From the NCBI GenBank assembly GCA_017432345.1, contig JAFRJI010000012.1:1-64000 (forward strand): a DNA stretch of 64,000 bases. Direction: 5' to 3'. Position 1 is the first letter of the stretch. Each line of letters starts with the position of its first letter. Position numbers and translations under genes: made by a program. The DNA is from Bacillota bacterium (GTDB lineage: Bacteria; Bacillota; Clostridia; Peptostreptococcales; Anaerovoracaceae). The notes under the pieces are model-generated. The model made no database searches, was not told the origin of the DNA, and was given only the letters and a program-made list of their open reading frames with translations. Shown here in pieces: positions 24,602 through 33,874 of the stretch.

Positions 24602-25488
24602 TCTGTCGTCTCCTGCCGGACCGTCCGCTCCGCTACTGCATTGGCAATGGCCGCGAATTCATCGATGCCTAGCGTTTCCGCCCTTCTCGACGCATCGATA
24701 CCGGCTTCTCCCAGTATGTCTTTTATTTCTTTCCGCCCGATTCCGCAGACGCCGTCCAGGGAATTGAGCAGGGTTTTCCTGCGTTTTCCGAAACCGGCTT
24801 TGATGCACGCGAAAAACACCTTTTCGCTGGCCAGTTCGACCGGTTTCTCTTCTCGTATCTCAAAATGGAGCACCGCAGAGTCCACCTTCGGCTGCGGCAC
24901 GAACACCTCTTTCGGCACTGTGGTCACCTGTCGGATCTCGCAGTAATACTGCGCGGCGACCGAAATCGCTCCGTAGGTCTTGCTTCCTGGCCCCGCCTTG
25001 ATCCGGTCCGCGACTTCCTTCTGCATCATCACCGTCAGGCTGCCCGCCTTGACGCCGTTTTCCAGGATCTGCATGATGATCGGCGTCGTGATGTAGTACG
25101 GCAGATTCCCGATGATCCGGACCGCTCCTGCAAAATTCCCGGCCTCGCGCTGCGATCGGATGATCCCGTTCAGGTCCGTCTTCAGCACATCCGCGTGGAT
25201 GACTTCGATGTTCTCGTAGCCGCACAGCGTTTCGCCCAGGATCGGGATCAGCTTGCTGTCGATCTCGATGGCGACGACTTTCGCGGCTTTCTCCGCCGCT
25301 GCCGCGGTCAGAACGCCGATGCCCGGCCCGATCTCGATGACCAGATCCCCGCTTCCGATGCCGGCGCCTTCGATGATCTTATCGATGATGTTCCGGTCCG
25401 TTATGAAGTTTTGCCCGAGACTCTTGGACAGCTGAAAATCATATCTCTGCCGGATGTCCCGGATCGTTACCGGTGAATAAAGCTCCAT
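24598..25488 (-). CDS. rsmA: 16S rRNA (adenine1518/1519-N6)-dimethyltransferase
   Basis: Dimethylates the two adjacent adenines near the 3' end of 16S rRNA using SAM. Its 296 residues match KsgA/RsmA. Motifs: KSLGQNFITD near residue 22, SAM loop VIEIGPGIGVLT near 52, and catalytic NLPYYITTP near 128. The first 50 bp overlap the end of rnmV in another frame, so the pair is strongly coupled; rnmV-rsmA is the usual order in Bacillota. Its stop overlaps the start of the LtaS-like gene as ATGA. Confidence 0.97.
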   Translation of the reverse strand: MELYSPVTIRDIRQRYDFQLSKSLGQNFITDRNIIDKIIEGAGIGSGDLVIEIGPGIGVLTAAAAEKAAKVVAIEIDSKLIPILGETLCGYENIEVIHADVLKTDLNGIIRSQREAGNFAGAVRIIGNLPYYITTPIIMQILENGVKAGSLTVMMQKEVADRIKAGPGSKTYGAISVAAQYYCEIRQVTTVPKEVFVPQPKVDSAVLHFEIREEKPVELASEKVFFACIKAGFGKRRKTLLNSLDGVCGIGRKEIKDILGEAGIDASRRAETLGIDEFAAIANAVAERTVRQETTE

Positions 25489-26017
25489 CTATCTGTTCTC
25501 TCGTTATCCCAAATTTATTCAGTCTTGCCAGGAACGTCTTGCTGTTGGCGCAGCCGATGCCCAGCGCTTTGCCGAGCTGCTGCCGACGCCGGGCGGCGCC
25601 GCCTGTTCCGGTGAGCCCCCAAACCTGCATGTCCCGCATCGTGAAAGTTTCCCTGCCTGCGGCGTTCGTGCAGTGCGCCTTGGCCAGCGCTTCTCCGATG
25701 CTTTCCGGCGAGGCGTTCTCCACGCCGATGTCCCCGCCCTTCTCGGCGCTTTGCACGTCGAGGAACGCTTCTTTGGCGTCGGGGAACCGCGCGAGGATCC
25801 TGCGACGGATCTGCTCGCCGGCGTGGTCGGGGTCGGTAAAGACGATGATGCCCGTCCGCGCGTGCGCTTCCGAGATCAGGTCCCAGGTTTCCGGGCGGAT
25901 CCCGTAGCCGTGGGTCTCGATGGTGAGCGCGTCCACGCTCCGCCGGATCGCCGCGGTGTCGTCACGGCCTTCGACGACGATCGTTTCCCGGATCTTATTC
26001 TTCTCCATCTTCTTCAC
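25439..26017 (-). CDS. rnmV: Ribonuclease M5
   Basis: Matures 5S rRNA by double cleavage of its precursor. The protein is 192 residues with an N-terminal Toprim domain: VVEGRDDTAAI near residue 14 and the acidic FTDPDHAGEQIRR near residue 60. C-terminal segments such as SKTFLARLNKFGITREQ are typical of RNase M5. The frame overlaps ftsB-like by 23 bp on one side and rsmA by 50 bp on the other. An alternative ATG at 26008 would remove three residues. Confidence 0.93.
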   Translation of the reverse strand: MKKMEKNKIRETIVVEGRDDTAAIRRSVDALTIETHGYGIRPETWDLISEAHARTGIIVFTDPDHAGEQIRRRILARFPDAKEAFLDVQSAEKGGDIGVENASPESIGEALAKAHCTNAAGRETFTMRDMQVWGLTGTGGAARRRQQLGKALGIGCANSKTFLARLNKFGITREQIDGALFTGNDPGHPAEI

Positions 26018-26471
26018 TGCCCGTTTCGTCTTCGAAGGTCTCGTCCTCCGGAATGTAGATCGTCTCTCCAGGTTTGATCAGCTTCAGCCGGCTTCTCGCC
26101 TCTTCTTCGACACGCTCCTCATCGTTCTGGTTTTCGATCTCATCTTCCAGCTCTTCTTTTTCCTGCTGGAGCTGTGCTTGCTGCTGCTGCATTTCGTGTT
26201 CTTTGACCTGCAGCTTGATGATGCCGGCCAGACTGAAGAACATCACCACGATGAGCGCCATAACGACGCCGGCGGTGATCATGCGCCTCCGGCTCTGCTT
26301 TTTCTTCAGATTGCGAAGCCGTTTGTTCTTACGCTCCATGGATTGGGTTTGCTTCTGTTCTTCTTCTTCCCGCTGTTCGCGCCGCTTTTCCTGGCGCTCC
26401 TGGCGGGCCTGTTCCATGTCGATGACTTTGCTGTTGTTTTTGAATTCTCTGCTTCGACGTTTCTTCTTCAT
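25995..26471 (-). CDS. Septum formation initiator (FtsB/DivIC-like) protein
   Basis: A 158-residue single-span membrane protein. The N-terminal cytoplasmic part (1-63) is very rich in Arg, Lys, Glu and Gln; the transmembrane helix is about 65-85 (MITAGVVMALIVVMFFSLAG). An extracellular coiled coil follows (about 90-130, QQQQAQLQQEKEELEDEIE), then the conserved end EEARSRLKLIKPGETIY typical of FtsB/DivIC. These proteins link early and late divisome components. The acidic tail is unremarkable. It lies between the M23 gene and rnmV. Confidence 0.88.
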   Translation of the reverse strand: MKKKRRSREFKNNSKVIDMEQARQERQEKRREQREEEEQKQTQSMERKNKRLRNLKKKQSRRRMITAGVVMALIVVMFFSLAGIIKLQVKEHEMQQQQAQLQQEKEELEDEIENQNDEERVEEEARSRLKLIKPGETIYIPEDETFEDETGSEEDGEE

Positions 26472-26488
26472 CCCCTATTCCCCTTTTG

Positions 26489-29047
26489 TTATGGCAGATA
26501 ACTCAACGGATCCACAAAGGCACCGTTCACCTTGATGCCGAAGTGGATGTGCGGACCAGTACTGTTGCCGGTATTCCCGGAGTACGCGATCTGCTGCCCC
26601 TGATAGACCTTGCTGCCGACGCCCACCGTCAGGCTGCTATTATGCGCGTAGTAAGACTCCATGCCGTTCTGGTGGTCGATGATGACCAAAAGGCCATACC
26701 CGCCCATGTATCCGGCATAGGTGACCGTTCCGCCGTCCGCCGCCATGACGATGTTGCCCTGGTGGCAGCCCAGATCGATGCCGTCATGATGCCGCCCCCA
26801 ACGCCACTTGAAGGTCGATGTGAGCGTGTACGTACCCGACTGCGCCGGCCATATGAATTTGCCGGAGCCAACCGTCGGCGGCCGCTCCTTCGTACCGACG
26901 CGAATGATCTTAGGAACTGCTTTCTTGGTGACTTCCGTCTTCAGGTTTTCGGTCTCGACGACCTCTCCATTGATGGAGATGGTCCTGTCGGTCAATGTCA
27001 TCCGGCCGTTCTTACCTTCCTGTTCGAGCTCCGAATAGCCTTCGTACATTTCCTTGTCTTTTTTCTTTTCTGTCTTGTATTTTATGGTCTTATCGTAGGT
27101 CCGGACTTCCGTCATACGAACCGTCATGATTGGTCCGCTGGTCCTTATGATCAGCGAACTGCCGACCTCCAGTTTCTTCGGATCGACGCCCGGGTTGTCT
27201 TCCAGCAGCTGTTTCTCGTTCGTCCCGTAGTTCAGCGCGATGTCCGCCAGCGTTTCGCCGACCACGACCTTGTGGACGGTCTCCTTCTGGCCGCTGGTGC
27301 AAAGCGTCTCGACCATCTGCTCTTCCGTGCTCAGGTCCTCCAGATCCGAGTTGATCCTCCGGACCTGGATATCCTCTACGATGACCGCTTCTTCCAGCTC
27401 CGTCCCGGACTTGTTGCTCTGGTACCGGTCCTTGATGTCCTGCAGAACGTCGGCCGCGGTCTGTTTATCCTTCACCGTTCCGACCTTCTGCCCGTCGATG
27501 TAGATGCCGTAGGCCTTGACGTTCAGGTTGCCCATGTACGTCAGCCGCTTCAGCACATCATCCGAGGAATCGACGGTCAGGTTCCGGCCGAAATCCGCCA
27601 CGCGCCGGAAACTGATATCGTCCCTGGCGTCGATGACGACCCGTATATTCTTATCCTCGGTCAGCGCCTCCGATACGAGATTCGTGATCTGGAGGACGTT
27701 GTCCCGGTTATTGACATATCCCAGTGCTTTCCCGTTATAGGAATATTCCAGCACCGTGTAGAAGTTGATGACTCCGGCGATTCCCACCAGCACCATCAGC
27801 AGGCATGCAAAACCCACCAGCAGCGGTTTTTTCTTCGCATCGCAAAAATCCCGGAATGCCAGATAACGTCTTCCCCACGTACTGTTCTGCCGGCGGATCC
27901 TTCTCAGCTCGGCAAGACGGGACGCGACCTGTCTCGCCTCGTCCTTAGTGCGTTCGCGCTCTTCCAGAAGTTCTCTGAGCTCTTCTTCCGATTCAACGGC
28001 CCGCTTTTCCTTCTTGCTGACAAAGCCAAGGATGTCCTTCAGGGAATATGCCGCGACCGGCTCGATCTCCGTCTTGACCTTCACGCCGTGCACGTTGACG
28101 ATACCGCCGCCCAGTTCCGCGGAGTGCTTCGCCAGTTTATTCTGCTTGCGGATCTCCGATTTACGCGCCCGTTCCGCTTTGATCTGCTTGGCGCGTTCGT
28201 GCCGCTGCTCTCTCCGCTGGGCTTCCTGTTCCGCCTTGATCTGCCGGATCTCAGCATCCGCTTTCTCGCGCCGCTCCCGCTGGAGCCGCCGTTCCTCTTC
28301 GATGAGCCGCTGGCGATCCCGCTTTCGCTGCTGCTCGGCGGCCTTTCGCTGCTGCTCCCGGATCTTTCTCTGCTCTTCCTGTAAAAGCTTTTGCTGCTGC
28401 GCCAGCAGTTTCCGCTGCTGCGCCACGAGCTTCTCATGCTCTTCCTGGCGTTTCTTCTCCAGTTCGAGCTTGCGCTTCTGCATGATCTCCGCTTCGCGCT
28501 GGGCCTGGATCTGGGCCGGCAGCTCGACTTTGTCATCCGCCTTTTTCTTCGCTTCGATATCCGCCAGGCGCTGCTTTCTCCTGACCGCCGCGGCTTTCCG
28601 TTCCGCTTCGATCTGCACTTGCCGGAGCCGCTGCGATTCCCGCTTCTTTTCGGCCAGCCGCTTCTGCGCTTCTTCGATCTCTTTCTGGTCCATGAGCTTC
28701 TGCTGTTCCCGCTGCAGGCGCTTCTCGAGTTCCTGCATCTGTTCCCGCGCGTCCTTGCGGAGCTGCTCCTCGATGGCCTGCTGCGCCGCTTCCAGTTCTT
28801 CCTGGCCGGCCCAGGCCTTCGGTTCTGCCGTCACTGTTTTCTCCGGTAGCTTCGTCTCGGTCAGGTCTGTTGAGATCTGACTGAGGTCGTCCCGTTTTTC
28901 CCGGAGCTGGTTCACCGTTTCCCGGAGAGTCTTGACGTCGTCGTAAGCTTTTTGGACCGTATCGGATCGATCTTGCTTCAGGCTATTCAGTTGTTCGTTC
29001 TCTCCATTAGAAGCTGGATCTTTTCCTTCGTTACTTCTCCAAAGCAT
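26489..29047 (-). CDS. Coiled-coil, LysM, G5 and M23 metallopeptidase membrane protein
   Basis: About 852 residues. Some 400 N-terminal residues are cytoplasmic by topology and form an extraordinarily charged coiled coil (repeated QRxxxEEQRK-like heptads). One transmembrane helix follows (PLLVGFACLLMVLVGIAGVI), then a YoeB/VanW-like segment, LysM (KVVVGETLADIALNYGT), G5 and a C-terminal M23 domain with HHDGIDLG and GPHIHFGI metal motifs. It should cleave peptidoglycan cross-links outside the cell. The start is set at ATG 29047, behind GGGAG; a GTG at 29053 is also possible. The first 61 bp overlap the dnaD gene. A cytoplasmic coiled coil this long on an M23 protein is odd. Confidence 0.87.
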   Translation of the reverse strand: MLWRSNEGKDPASNGENEQLNSLKQDRSDTVQKAYDDVKTLRETVNQLREKRDDLSQISTDLTETKLPEKTVTAEPKAWAGQEELEAAQQAIEEQLRKDAREQMQELEKRLQREQQKLMDQKEIEEAQKRLAEKKRESQRLRQVQIEAERKAAAVRRKQRLADIEAKKKADDKVELPAQIQAQREAEIMQKRKLELEKKRQEEHEKLVAQQRKLLAQQQKLLQEEQRKIREQQRKAAEQQRKRDRQRLIEEERRLQRERREKADAEIRQIKAEQEAQRREQRHERAKQIKAERARKSEIRKQNKLAKHSAELGGGIVNVHGVKVKTEIEPVAAYSLKDILGFVSKKEKRAVESEEELRELLEERERTKDEARQVASRLAELRRIRRQNSTWGRRYLAFRDFCDAKKKPLLVGFACLLMVLVGIAGVINFYTVLEYSYNGKALGYVNNRDNVLQITNLVSEALTEDKNIRVVIDARDDISFRRVADFGRNLTVDSSDDVLKRLTYMGNLNVKAYGIYIDGQKVGTVKDKQTAADVLQDIKDRYQSNKSGTELEEAVIVEDIQVRRINSDLEDLSTEEQMVETLCTSGQKETVHKVVVGETLADIALNYGTNEKQLLEDNPGVDPKKLEVGSSLIIRTSGPIMTVRMTEVRTYDKTIKYKTEKKKDKEMYEGYSELEQEGKNGRMTLTDRTISINGEVVETENLKTEVTKKAVPKIIRVGTKERPPTVGSGKFIWPAQSGTYTLTSTFKWRWGRHHDGIDLGCHQGNIVMAADGGTVTYAGYMGGYGLLVIIDHQNGMESYYAHNSSLTVGVGSKVYQGQQIAYSGNTGNSTGPHIHFGIKVNGAFVDPLSYLP

Positions 29048-30249
29048 CGACACCGTTCTCCCGTTTCCAGTACGCCGGTATCCCTGCAGTCAGGGCAGGT
29101 GTACTGAACGTCCATGTAGTCCAGTTCAAATCCGTTGTCCGTCAGCAGGAACGCCTGCTCGGTATTCAACGAATCCAGTTGTTTTTTGATTTTATCTGTG
29201 GCGGCTTTCTTGTCGATCACATCCGAAATGATGATTCTCGAGATCTCCGAATTCAAACCGTTCCGTTCTTCCTCGATCTCGCGGATCCTAGGAATTTTGC
29301 GGAACACTTCGTTTCGGCGGACTTCCGCCGCGGCGCGCTCGGTCTCTCGCAGCCGCTCATAGTAATTCATGATGTCGCTGGTCGTGAGCTCCTTGCCGGT
29401 TCCGTCCCCGCCGCCTTCGTTGTACCAGTTCTCCAGAACTTTGTTCACGTAATTGATGTTCGGGCTGGAAATGCCGGACGTCTTGCCGCAAGCTTCAAGC
29501 ACTTTGTCCATGCCGAAACCCATCTCTTCGAACCAGCGGTTCATGAGGCGTTTCTCTTCCTCGGTGGCGTTCCGGTTGAAGCCCAGCGCCTGGAAGATCC
29601 GGCGGTACAGGAACTGCTTCTTGTCGGACTCGCTCAGGTACTTCTCCGCATCGACGGCGGTCCGCAGGCCCTCTTCCGTCCAACCCTTGATGACGGCCTC
29701 CACGTATTTGAGGCCGGTCTTTTTCTTGCCGGCGCAGTATTCGAAACAATAGGCGATGATCTCCGGCGTGGCGTGGTAGTCCGTGATCCAGGAATTGATC
29801 TGCCGCACTTCCGTGCTGCTGAGGATCCGGCCAACGGTCTTCTCGATGTCCGAGAACATCGACTTGACGTCTTCGTCCGCCATCATCGCGCTGATACCCT
29901 TGTCCAGCACCGCCGCCGGCTTGTTCTGCGTGCCGTACAGCTGCTCTTTGAGCATGACAAATTCAACGCCGTAATCGAACTTGCTGTCGGAGCCTTCGAA
30001 CTTCTTGCGGATGACCCCCATGTTCTCCCAGTAGGTCCACGCTTTCAGTACATCTTCGTGGTCCATGCCGAGGTGCTTGGCAATCATCTCGTTGGTGACC
30101 GGCTCGCCCAGATCCGCGTACATGAGCGCGAAAAGGTAGACCTTGACGTACTCGCCCGGCGCTGAAATCATATATTCATTGATGAACATATTTTCCACGT
30201 TCGTATCCAGCAGAAAATAGTCCTTTACTTTCTCTCTCTTAAAACTCAT
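28987..30249 (-). CDS. DnaD domain primosome protein
   Basis: A 420-residue DnaB/DnaD-type helicase-loading protein. The N-terminal winged helix region (about 20-90, SAPGEYVKVYLFALMYADLG) and two DnaD domains (about 130-200 and 220-290, each ending in a YxxxIIxxW-like helix such as VEAVIKGWTEEG and VNKVLENWYNEG) are visible. The C-terminus has a CPDCRDTG...CRCF cysteine cluster, likely a zinc ribbon, as seen in clostridial homologues. It sits directly downstream of the replicative helicase gene dnaB, consistent with helicase loading at oriC or restart sites. Confidence 0.88.
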   Translation of the reverse strand: MSFKREKVKDYFLLDTNVENMFINEYMISAPGEYVKVYLFALMYADLGEPVTNEMIAKHLGMDHEDVLKAWTYWENMGVIRKKFEGSDSKFDYGVEFVMLKEQLYGTQNKPAAVLDKGISAMMADEDVKSMFSDIEKTVGRILSSTEVRQINSWITDYHATPEIIAYCFEYCAGKKKTGLKYVEAVIKGWTEEGLRTAVDAEKYLSESDKKQFLYRRIFQALGFNRNATEEEKRLMNRWFEEMGFGMDKVLEACGKTSGISSPNINYVNKVLENWYNEGGGDGTGKELTTSDIMNYYERLRETERAAAEVRRNEVFRKIPRIREIEEERNGLNSEISRIIISDVIDKKAATDKIKKQLDSLNTEQAFLLTDNGFELDYMDVQYTCPDCRDTGVLETGERCRCFGEVTKEKIQLLMERTNN

Positions 30250-30260
30250 GGTTCTCCAAA

Positions 30261-31598
30261 TTAAAATGTTGGTGGATTCACCGAACCTGCGCTGTCAACG
30301 AATCGGGTGATCTTGTTGATCCACGCAACTTTGATATTTCCGATCGGGCCGCTCCTCTGCTTGGCGAGGATAACGTCGCACTCGCCCGGAATGGCCGTGT
30401 CCTCATTGTAGATCTCGTCCCTGTACAGGAAGATGACCACGTCGGCGTCCTGCTCGATGGATCCGGATTCACGCAGGTCCGAAAGCATCGGCCTGTGATC
30501 GTTTCTCTGTTCCGGGCCACGGGACAGTTGTGAGAGCACCAGAACCGGACAGTTCAGTTCCCTCGCCAACAGCTTCAGGTTTCTCGAAAGAACGGATACT
30601 TCCTGTACTCTCGATTCCGACCGTCCTTCCGGGTTCATCAGCTGCAGGTAGTCGATGATGACCAGATCAAGGCCCTTTTCGGACATCAGCCTGCGGCACT
30701 TGCTCTTCATTTCCATGATATTGATGCCCGGCGTGTCGTCGATGTTGATGTTCGTCTCCGACAGGATCTCCAGAGCGTTGTTCACATCGTCCCAATCCGT
30801 TCTGTCCAGCCTTCCGGTCTTGAGCTTTTGCATGTCGACCTTGGATTCCATGGACAGGAGTCTCTGCCCGATTTCTTCTTTGGCCATTTCCATGCTGAAG
30901 AACATGACCGACGCCTTGCCCTTGATGGCTGCGTTGAGCGCCAGTGAAAGAGCGAAGGAGGTCTTGCCCATGGCCGGTCTTGCACCCAGAATGATGAGGT
31001 TCGATTTCTGGAGCCCGGCCGTCAGGTTGTCCAGTTCGCGGAATCCGGTAGTGACTCCGGTCAGGCCGCCTTCCAGTTTCGACGCCTCATCGATTCTCTC
31101 TATATTGCTGAGAAGTATGTCCTTGATATGGGCATACTTGCCTTTATGTCTTTGCTGTGAGACCTCGAAGATACCGCTCTCTGCGTAATCAAGCATCTGG
31201 TTGGCGTCGATGTTGTCGTCATACCCTTTGGTCATAATGTCGTCCGCCACCTCGATCAGCCGTCTCATAGAAGATTTCTCGGCGACGATTTTCGCGTATT
31301 CGCCCGCGTTGGACACAGTCGGGATCCCGGTGGACAGAGACGCGACGTATCCGCGCCCGCCGACCATTTCCAGACTGTTCTTCTTTTTCAGTTCTTCGGA
31401 GACGGTCAGCGCGTCCACAGGAGCGTTCTTCCTGCTCAGCTCGTAGATGGCCTTAAAGATCTCCTTGTTGTTGGCATCATAAAAATCATCAGCCACGACG
31501 GTTTCGAGAATCTCGTACAGGGCTTCTTTCGAGAGCATCGCAGCTCCCAAAACAGATTTTTCCGCTTCTAAACTATGCGGAGGTGTTCTTCCTTCCAT
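30261..31598 (-). CDS. dnaB: Replicative DNA helicase
   Basis: Hexameric ATP-dependent 5'-3' helicase at the fork (called dnaC in Bacillus). The 445 residues include the N-terminal DnaB domain (starting PPHSLEAEKSVLGAAM) and the RecA-like C-terminal domain with Walker A ARPAMGKTSFAL near residue 210, Walker B LVIIDYLQLM, and VLSQLSRGPEQR. There is no intein. It lies between rplI and dnaD in the same transcription unit, the classical Bacillota order gdpP-rplI-dnaB. Confidence 0.97.
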   Translation of the reverse strand: MEGRTPPHSLEAEKSVLGAAMLSKEALYEILETVVADDFYDANNKEIFKAIYELSRKNAPVDALTVSEELKKKNSLEMVGGRGYVASLSTGIPTVSNAGEYAKIVAEKSSMRRLIEVADDIMTKGYDDNIDANQMLDYAESGIFEVSQQRHKGKYAHIKDILLSNIERIDEASKLEGGLTGVTTGFRELDNLTAGLQKSNLIILGARPAMGKTSFALSLALNAAIKGKASVMFFSMEMAKEEIGQRLLSMESKVDMQKLKTGRLDRTDWDDVNNALEILSETNINIDDTPGINIMEMKSKCRRLMSEKGLDLVIIDYLQLMNPEGRSESRVQEVSVLSRNLKLLARELNCPVLVLSQLSRGPEQRNDHRPMLSDLRESGSIEQDADVVIFLYRDEIYNEDTAIPGECDVILAKQRSGPIGNIKVAWINKITRFVDSAGSVNPPTF

Positions 31599-31614
31599 GG
31601 TTTTCTCCTGCGCG

Positions 31615-32058
31615 TTAAACCGTAACGTTCACTTTCATCTTGGCGGATACTTCCGGGAACAGTTTGACCGTCACCTCGGATTTGCCCGCCTGCTTGATCG
31701 GTCCCGGCATGTCGATCTTCTTCCTGTCGACCTTGATGCCTTCCTGCTGTTCCAGCGCTTCCGCGATATCCTTGGACGTGATGGATCCAAAGAGCTTGCC
31801 GCTCTCGCCGCCCTTGGACTGGATCTCGAGCGTGACCTTCTCCAGCCTTGCCGCCTGTTCCTCGGCCGCGGCCTTCTGCTCGGCGCGCTTCTCCGCCGCG
31901 AGAGCCTTTTGCTTCTCGAGGTTGCGCACGTTGCCCTGGGTCGCTTCTTTCGCAAAACCCTTCGGAATCAGCTGGTTCCTGGCGTAACCGTCGCTCACTT
32001 TGACGACGTCGCCCGCTTTCCCGGTACCTTTCACGTCTTTTGTCAGTATTACTATCAT
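31615..32058 (-). CDS. rplI: 50S ribosomal protein L9
   Basis: A 147-residue two-domain ribosomal protein. The N-terminal rRNA-binding domain has the signature MIVILTKDVKGTGKAGDVV and GYARNQLIPKGFA. A long charged connecting helix (about 42-75, rich in Ala, Glu and Lys) leads to a C-terminal domain ending LFPEVSAKMKVNVTV. It is 12 bp downstream of the GdpP-like gene and 16 bp upstream of dnaB, consistent with cotranscription. Confidence 0.97.
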   Translation of the reverse strand: MIVILTKDVKGTGKAGDVVKVSDGYARNQLIPKGFAKEATQGNVRNLEKQKALAAEKRAEQKAAAEEQAARLEKVTLEIQSKGGESGKLFGSITSKDIAEALEQQEGIKVDRKKIDMPGPIKQAGKSEVTVKLFPEVSAKMKVNVTV

Positions 32059-32070
32059 GATTGTAACCCC

Positions 32071-33825
32071 CTAATGTGAAGTTTTTAAGAAGTCTTCGAT
32101 ATCCATCAGAATTTGTTCCGGCGGAACATCGACTTTCGTGCCCGCCGTATTCAGGTGGCCGCCGCCTCCAAAGGCTTCCATTACATATTGAACATTGATG
32201 TTTCCCAGTGATCTGGCGCTGACAACGGTCTTGCCGTACTCATCCCGTCCGGCGACGAAGCTGGCTTCGATGCCTTTGATGGTCAGGAGTTCGTCCGCGA
32301 CCTGGGAGTTGATGATCTGTGAATTAATGTTTTGGCCTTCACAGACGGACATCGCGATCCCGCCGTCCAGGATCCTGGCGTTCGCGACGCCGGCCGCCCG
32401 CGCCCGGAATGTATCGGAATTGGCCTGGAAGTAACGGCGGACATTCTGCGGATCCGCACCGGCTCGCCGGAGCCAGGAGGCCGCTTCAAAGGTCCGGACG
32501 CCCGCCTTGACCGCGAATCGGTTGGTATCCAGCATGATGCCGGCCAGCAGTCCGTCCGCTTCGATTTTTTTCATTTCTCTCTTCTCAACAACGTACTGCA
32601 GCATTTCCGTTACGAGTTCCGCTGCTGAGGAAGCATAGGATTCCATGTAGGAGATCGTCTGGTTCGGCAGCACGTCTTCCGCTTTCCGGTGGTGGTCGAT
32701 CACAGCCAGACGCTCGACCTTGTTGATCAGATCGATGGACTCGACGATGCTCGGACGATGCGCGTCCAGCACGATGACCAGTGATTTGTCATCCGCCATC
32801 GCCAACGCCCGTTCGCCGGAAATGAACTGGTACGTTCCGGCCTCTTTCGCGTCCTTCACGATCTCGTTCATGGTCTCGTTGTATTCACCGAGAATGATGT
32901 ACGGTTCTTTACCCGCCGACATGGCGATCCGGTACACGCCCAACGAAGCGCCGAAGCAGTCCATATCCGGGTTCTTGTGTCCCATGATAAAGATCTTCGT
33001 GGATTGTTTCATCAGTGTCTTCAGCGCGTGCGCGATGATCCTCGACTTGCCCTTGTTGCTCTTCTCGTAGCTCTGGGTTTTGCCGCCGAAATATTCGAAA
33101 CTCCGGACGTTCTTGATGACTACCTGGTCGCCGCCCCGGCCTCTCGCCATGTCCAGGGCGTCCTGTGCGTAGTCGTCCATTTCTGCGAGGGTTTTGCCGC
33201 CGACACCGATTCCGATGCTCAAGGTGACCGGAAAGTCGGTTTGCGTCTCGATCTTGCGCGCCGTGTCAAGAACCGGGAATTTTGTTTCAATCAATTTCTC
33301 CAGGTTTTTATGTGTCAGCACGACTTCGTACAGCGGGTCCCGGAAGCGGACGATGGCGGCGTTCATGTCAGCCACCCAGCTGCGGATCAGCCGGTCGACC
33401 TTGTTGGAGATCGCGATTTCCCGCTCGCTTTCACTGGCGGTCAGTTCGTCGTAATTGTCGACGCTGACCAGTGCCAGGCAGACCTTGTCGTCGTTGTACA
33501 TTTCTTTTAGCCTCTGATAGGCTGAGATATCCACGAAGTACATCATGATCGATGCTTCTTCGGTCTCGCCAAGGAACGCACAGAATATCTTAAAATACTT
33601 CTCGTTTCGCTCGATATACAGCGACTTTCCTGCTCTCGCGGCTTCTTCGATTTCCTGGAGCTTGATCCCTGTCAGCGCGAAGATATCGTAATCCACGATA
33701 CCGTCGTATTTGAAGACATCTGCGATCCGCTGGCTGGCACGCGTCACCTTGCCCTGCTTGTTCACGATACACATCGGCAGCGGTGTATAATATGCCAACA
33801 GCCGTTCGATTCTTCCTACGTACAT
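32071..33825 (-). CDS. GdpP/YybT-like cyclic-dinucleotide phosphodiesterase lacking the membrane anchor
   Basis: 584 residues from ATG 33825, which has an AGGAG site; a frame extension to 33894 overlaps the promoter and is not family-like. Order: PAS-like domain (about 8-95), degenerate GGDEF (about 100-225, with SIGIGVGG where GGDEF is expected further on), then DHH (about 265-430: MGHKNPDMDCFGAS and VIDHHRKAED) and DHHA1 (about 480-580, AFGGGGHLNTAG). DHH/DHHA1 in GdpP hydrolyses c-di-AMP. The two N-terminal transmembrane helices of Bacillus GdpP are missing, so this form should be cytosolic. Position upstream of rplI and dnaB supports orthology. Confidence 0.88.
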   Translation of the reverse strand: MYVGRIERLLAYYTPLPMCIVNKQGKVTRASQRIADVFKYDGIVDYDIFALTGIKLQEIEEAARAGKSLYIERNEKYFKIFCAFLGETEEASIMMYFVDISAYQRLKEMYNDDKVCLALVSVDNYDELTASESEREIAISNKVDRLIRSWVADMNAAIVRFRDPLYEVVLTHKNLEKLIETKFPVLDTARKIETQTDFPVTLSIGIGVGGKTLAEMDDYAQDALDMARGRGGDQVVIKNVRSFEYFGGKTQSYEKSNKGKSRIIAHALKTLMKQSTKIFIMGHKNPDMDCFGASLGVYRIAMSAGKEPYIILGEYNETMNEIVKDAKEAGTYQFISGERALAMADDKSLVIVLDAHRPSIVESIDLINKVERLAVIDHHRKAEDVLPNQTISYMESYASSAAELVTEMLQYVVEKREMKKIEADGLLAGIMLDTNRFAVKAGVRTFEAASWLRRAGADPQNVRRYFQANSDTFRARAAGVANARILDGGIAMSVCEGQNINSQIINSQVADELLTIKGIEASFVAGRDEYGKTVVSARSLGNINVQYVMEAFGGGGHLNTAGTKVDVPPEQILMDIEDFLKTSH

Positions 33826-33874
33826 ATTCTTCTCCTGAAAGATTCTATGTTTTGGCAATATTTTCGTAACGTAT

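Noticed and set aside
26486..28384. 632-codon plus-strand frame
   Set aside because: It is antisense to the M23 gene; the GC-rich coiled-coil codons keep the reverse frame open.
30261..31598. Intein in dnaB
   Set aside because: Length and continuous motifs show no insertion.
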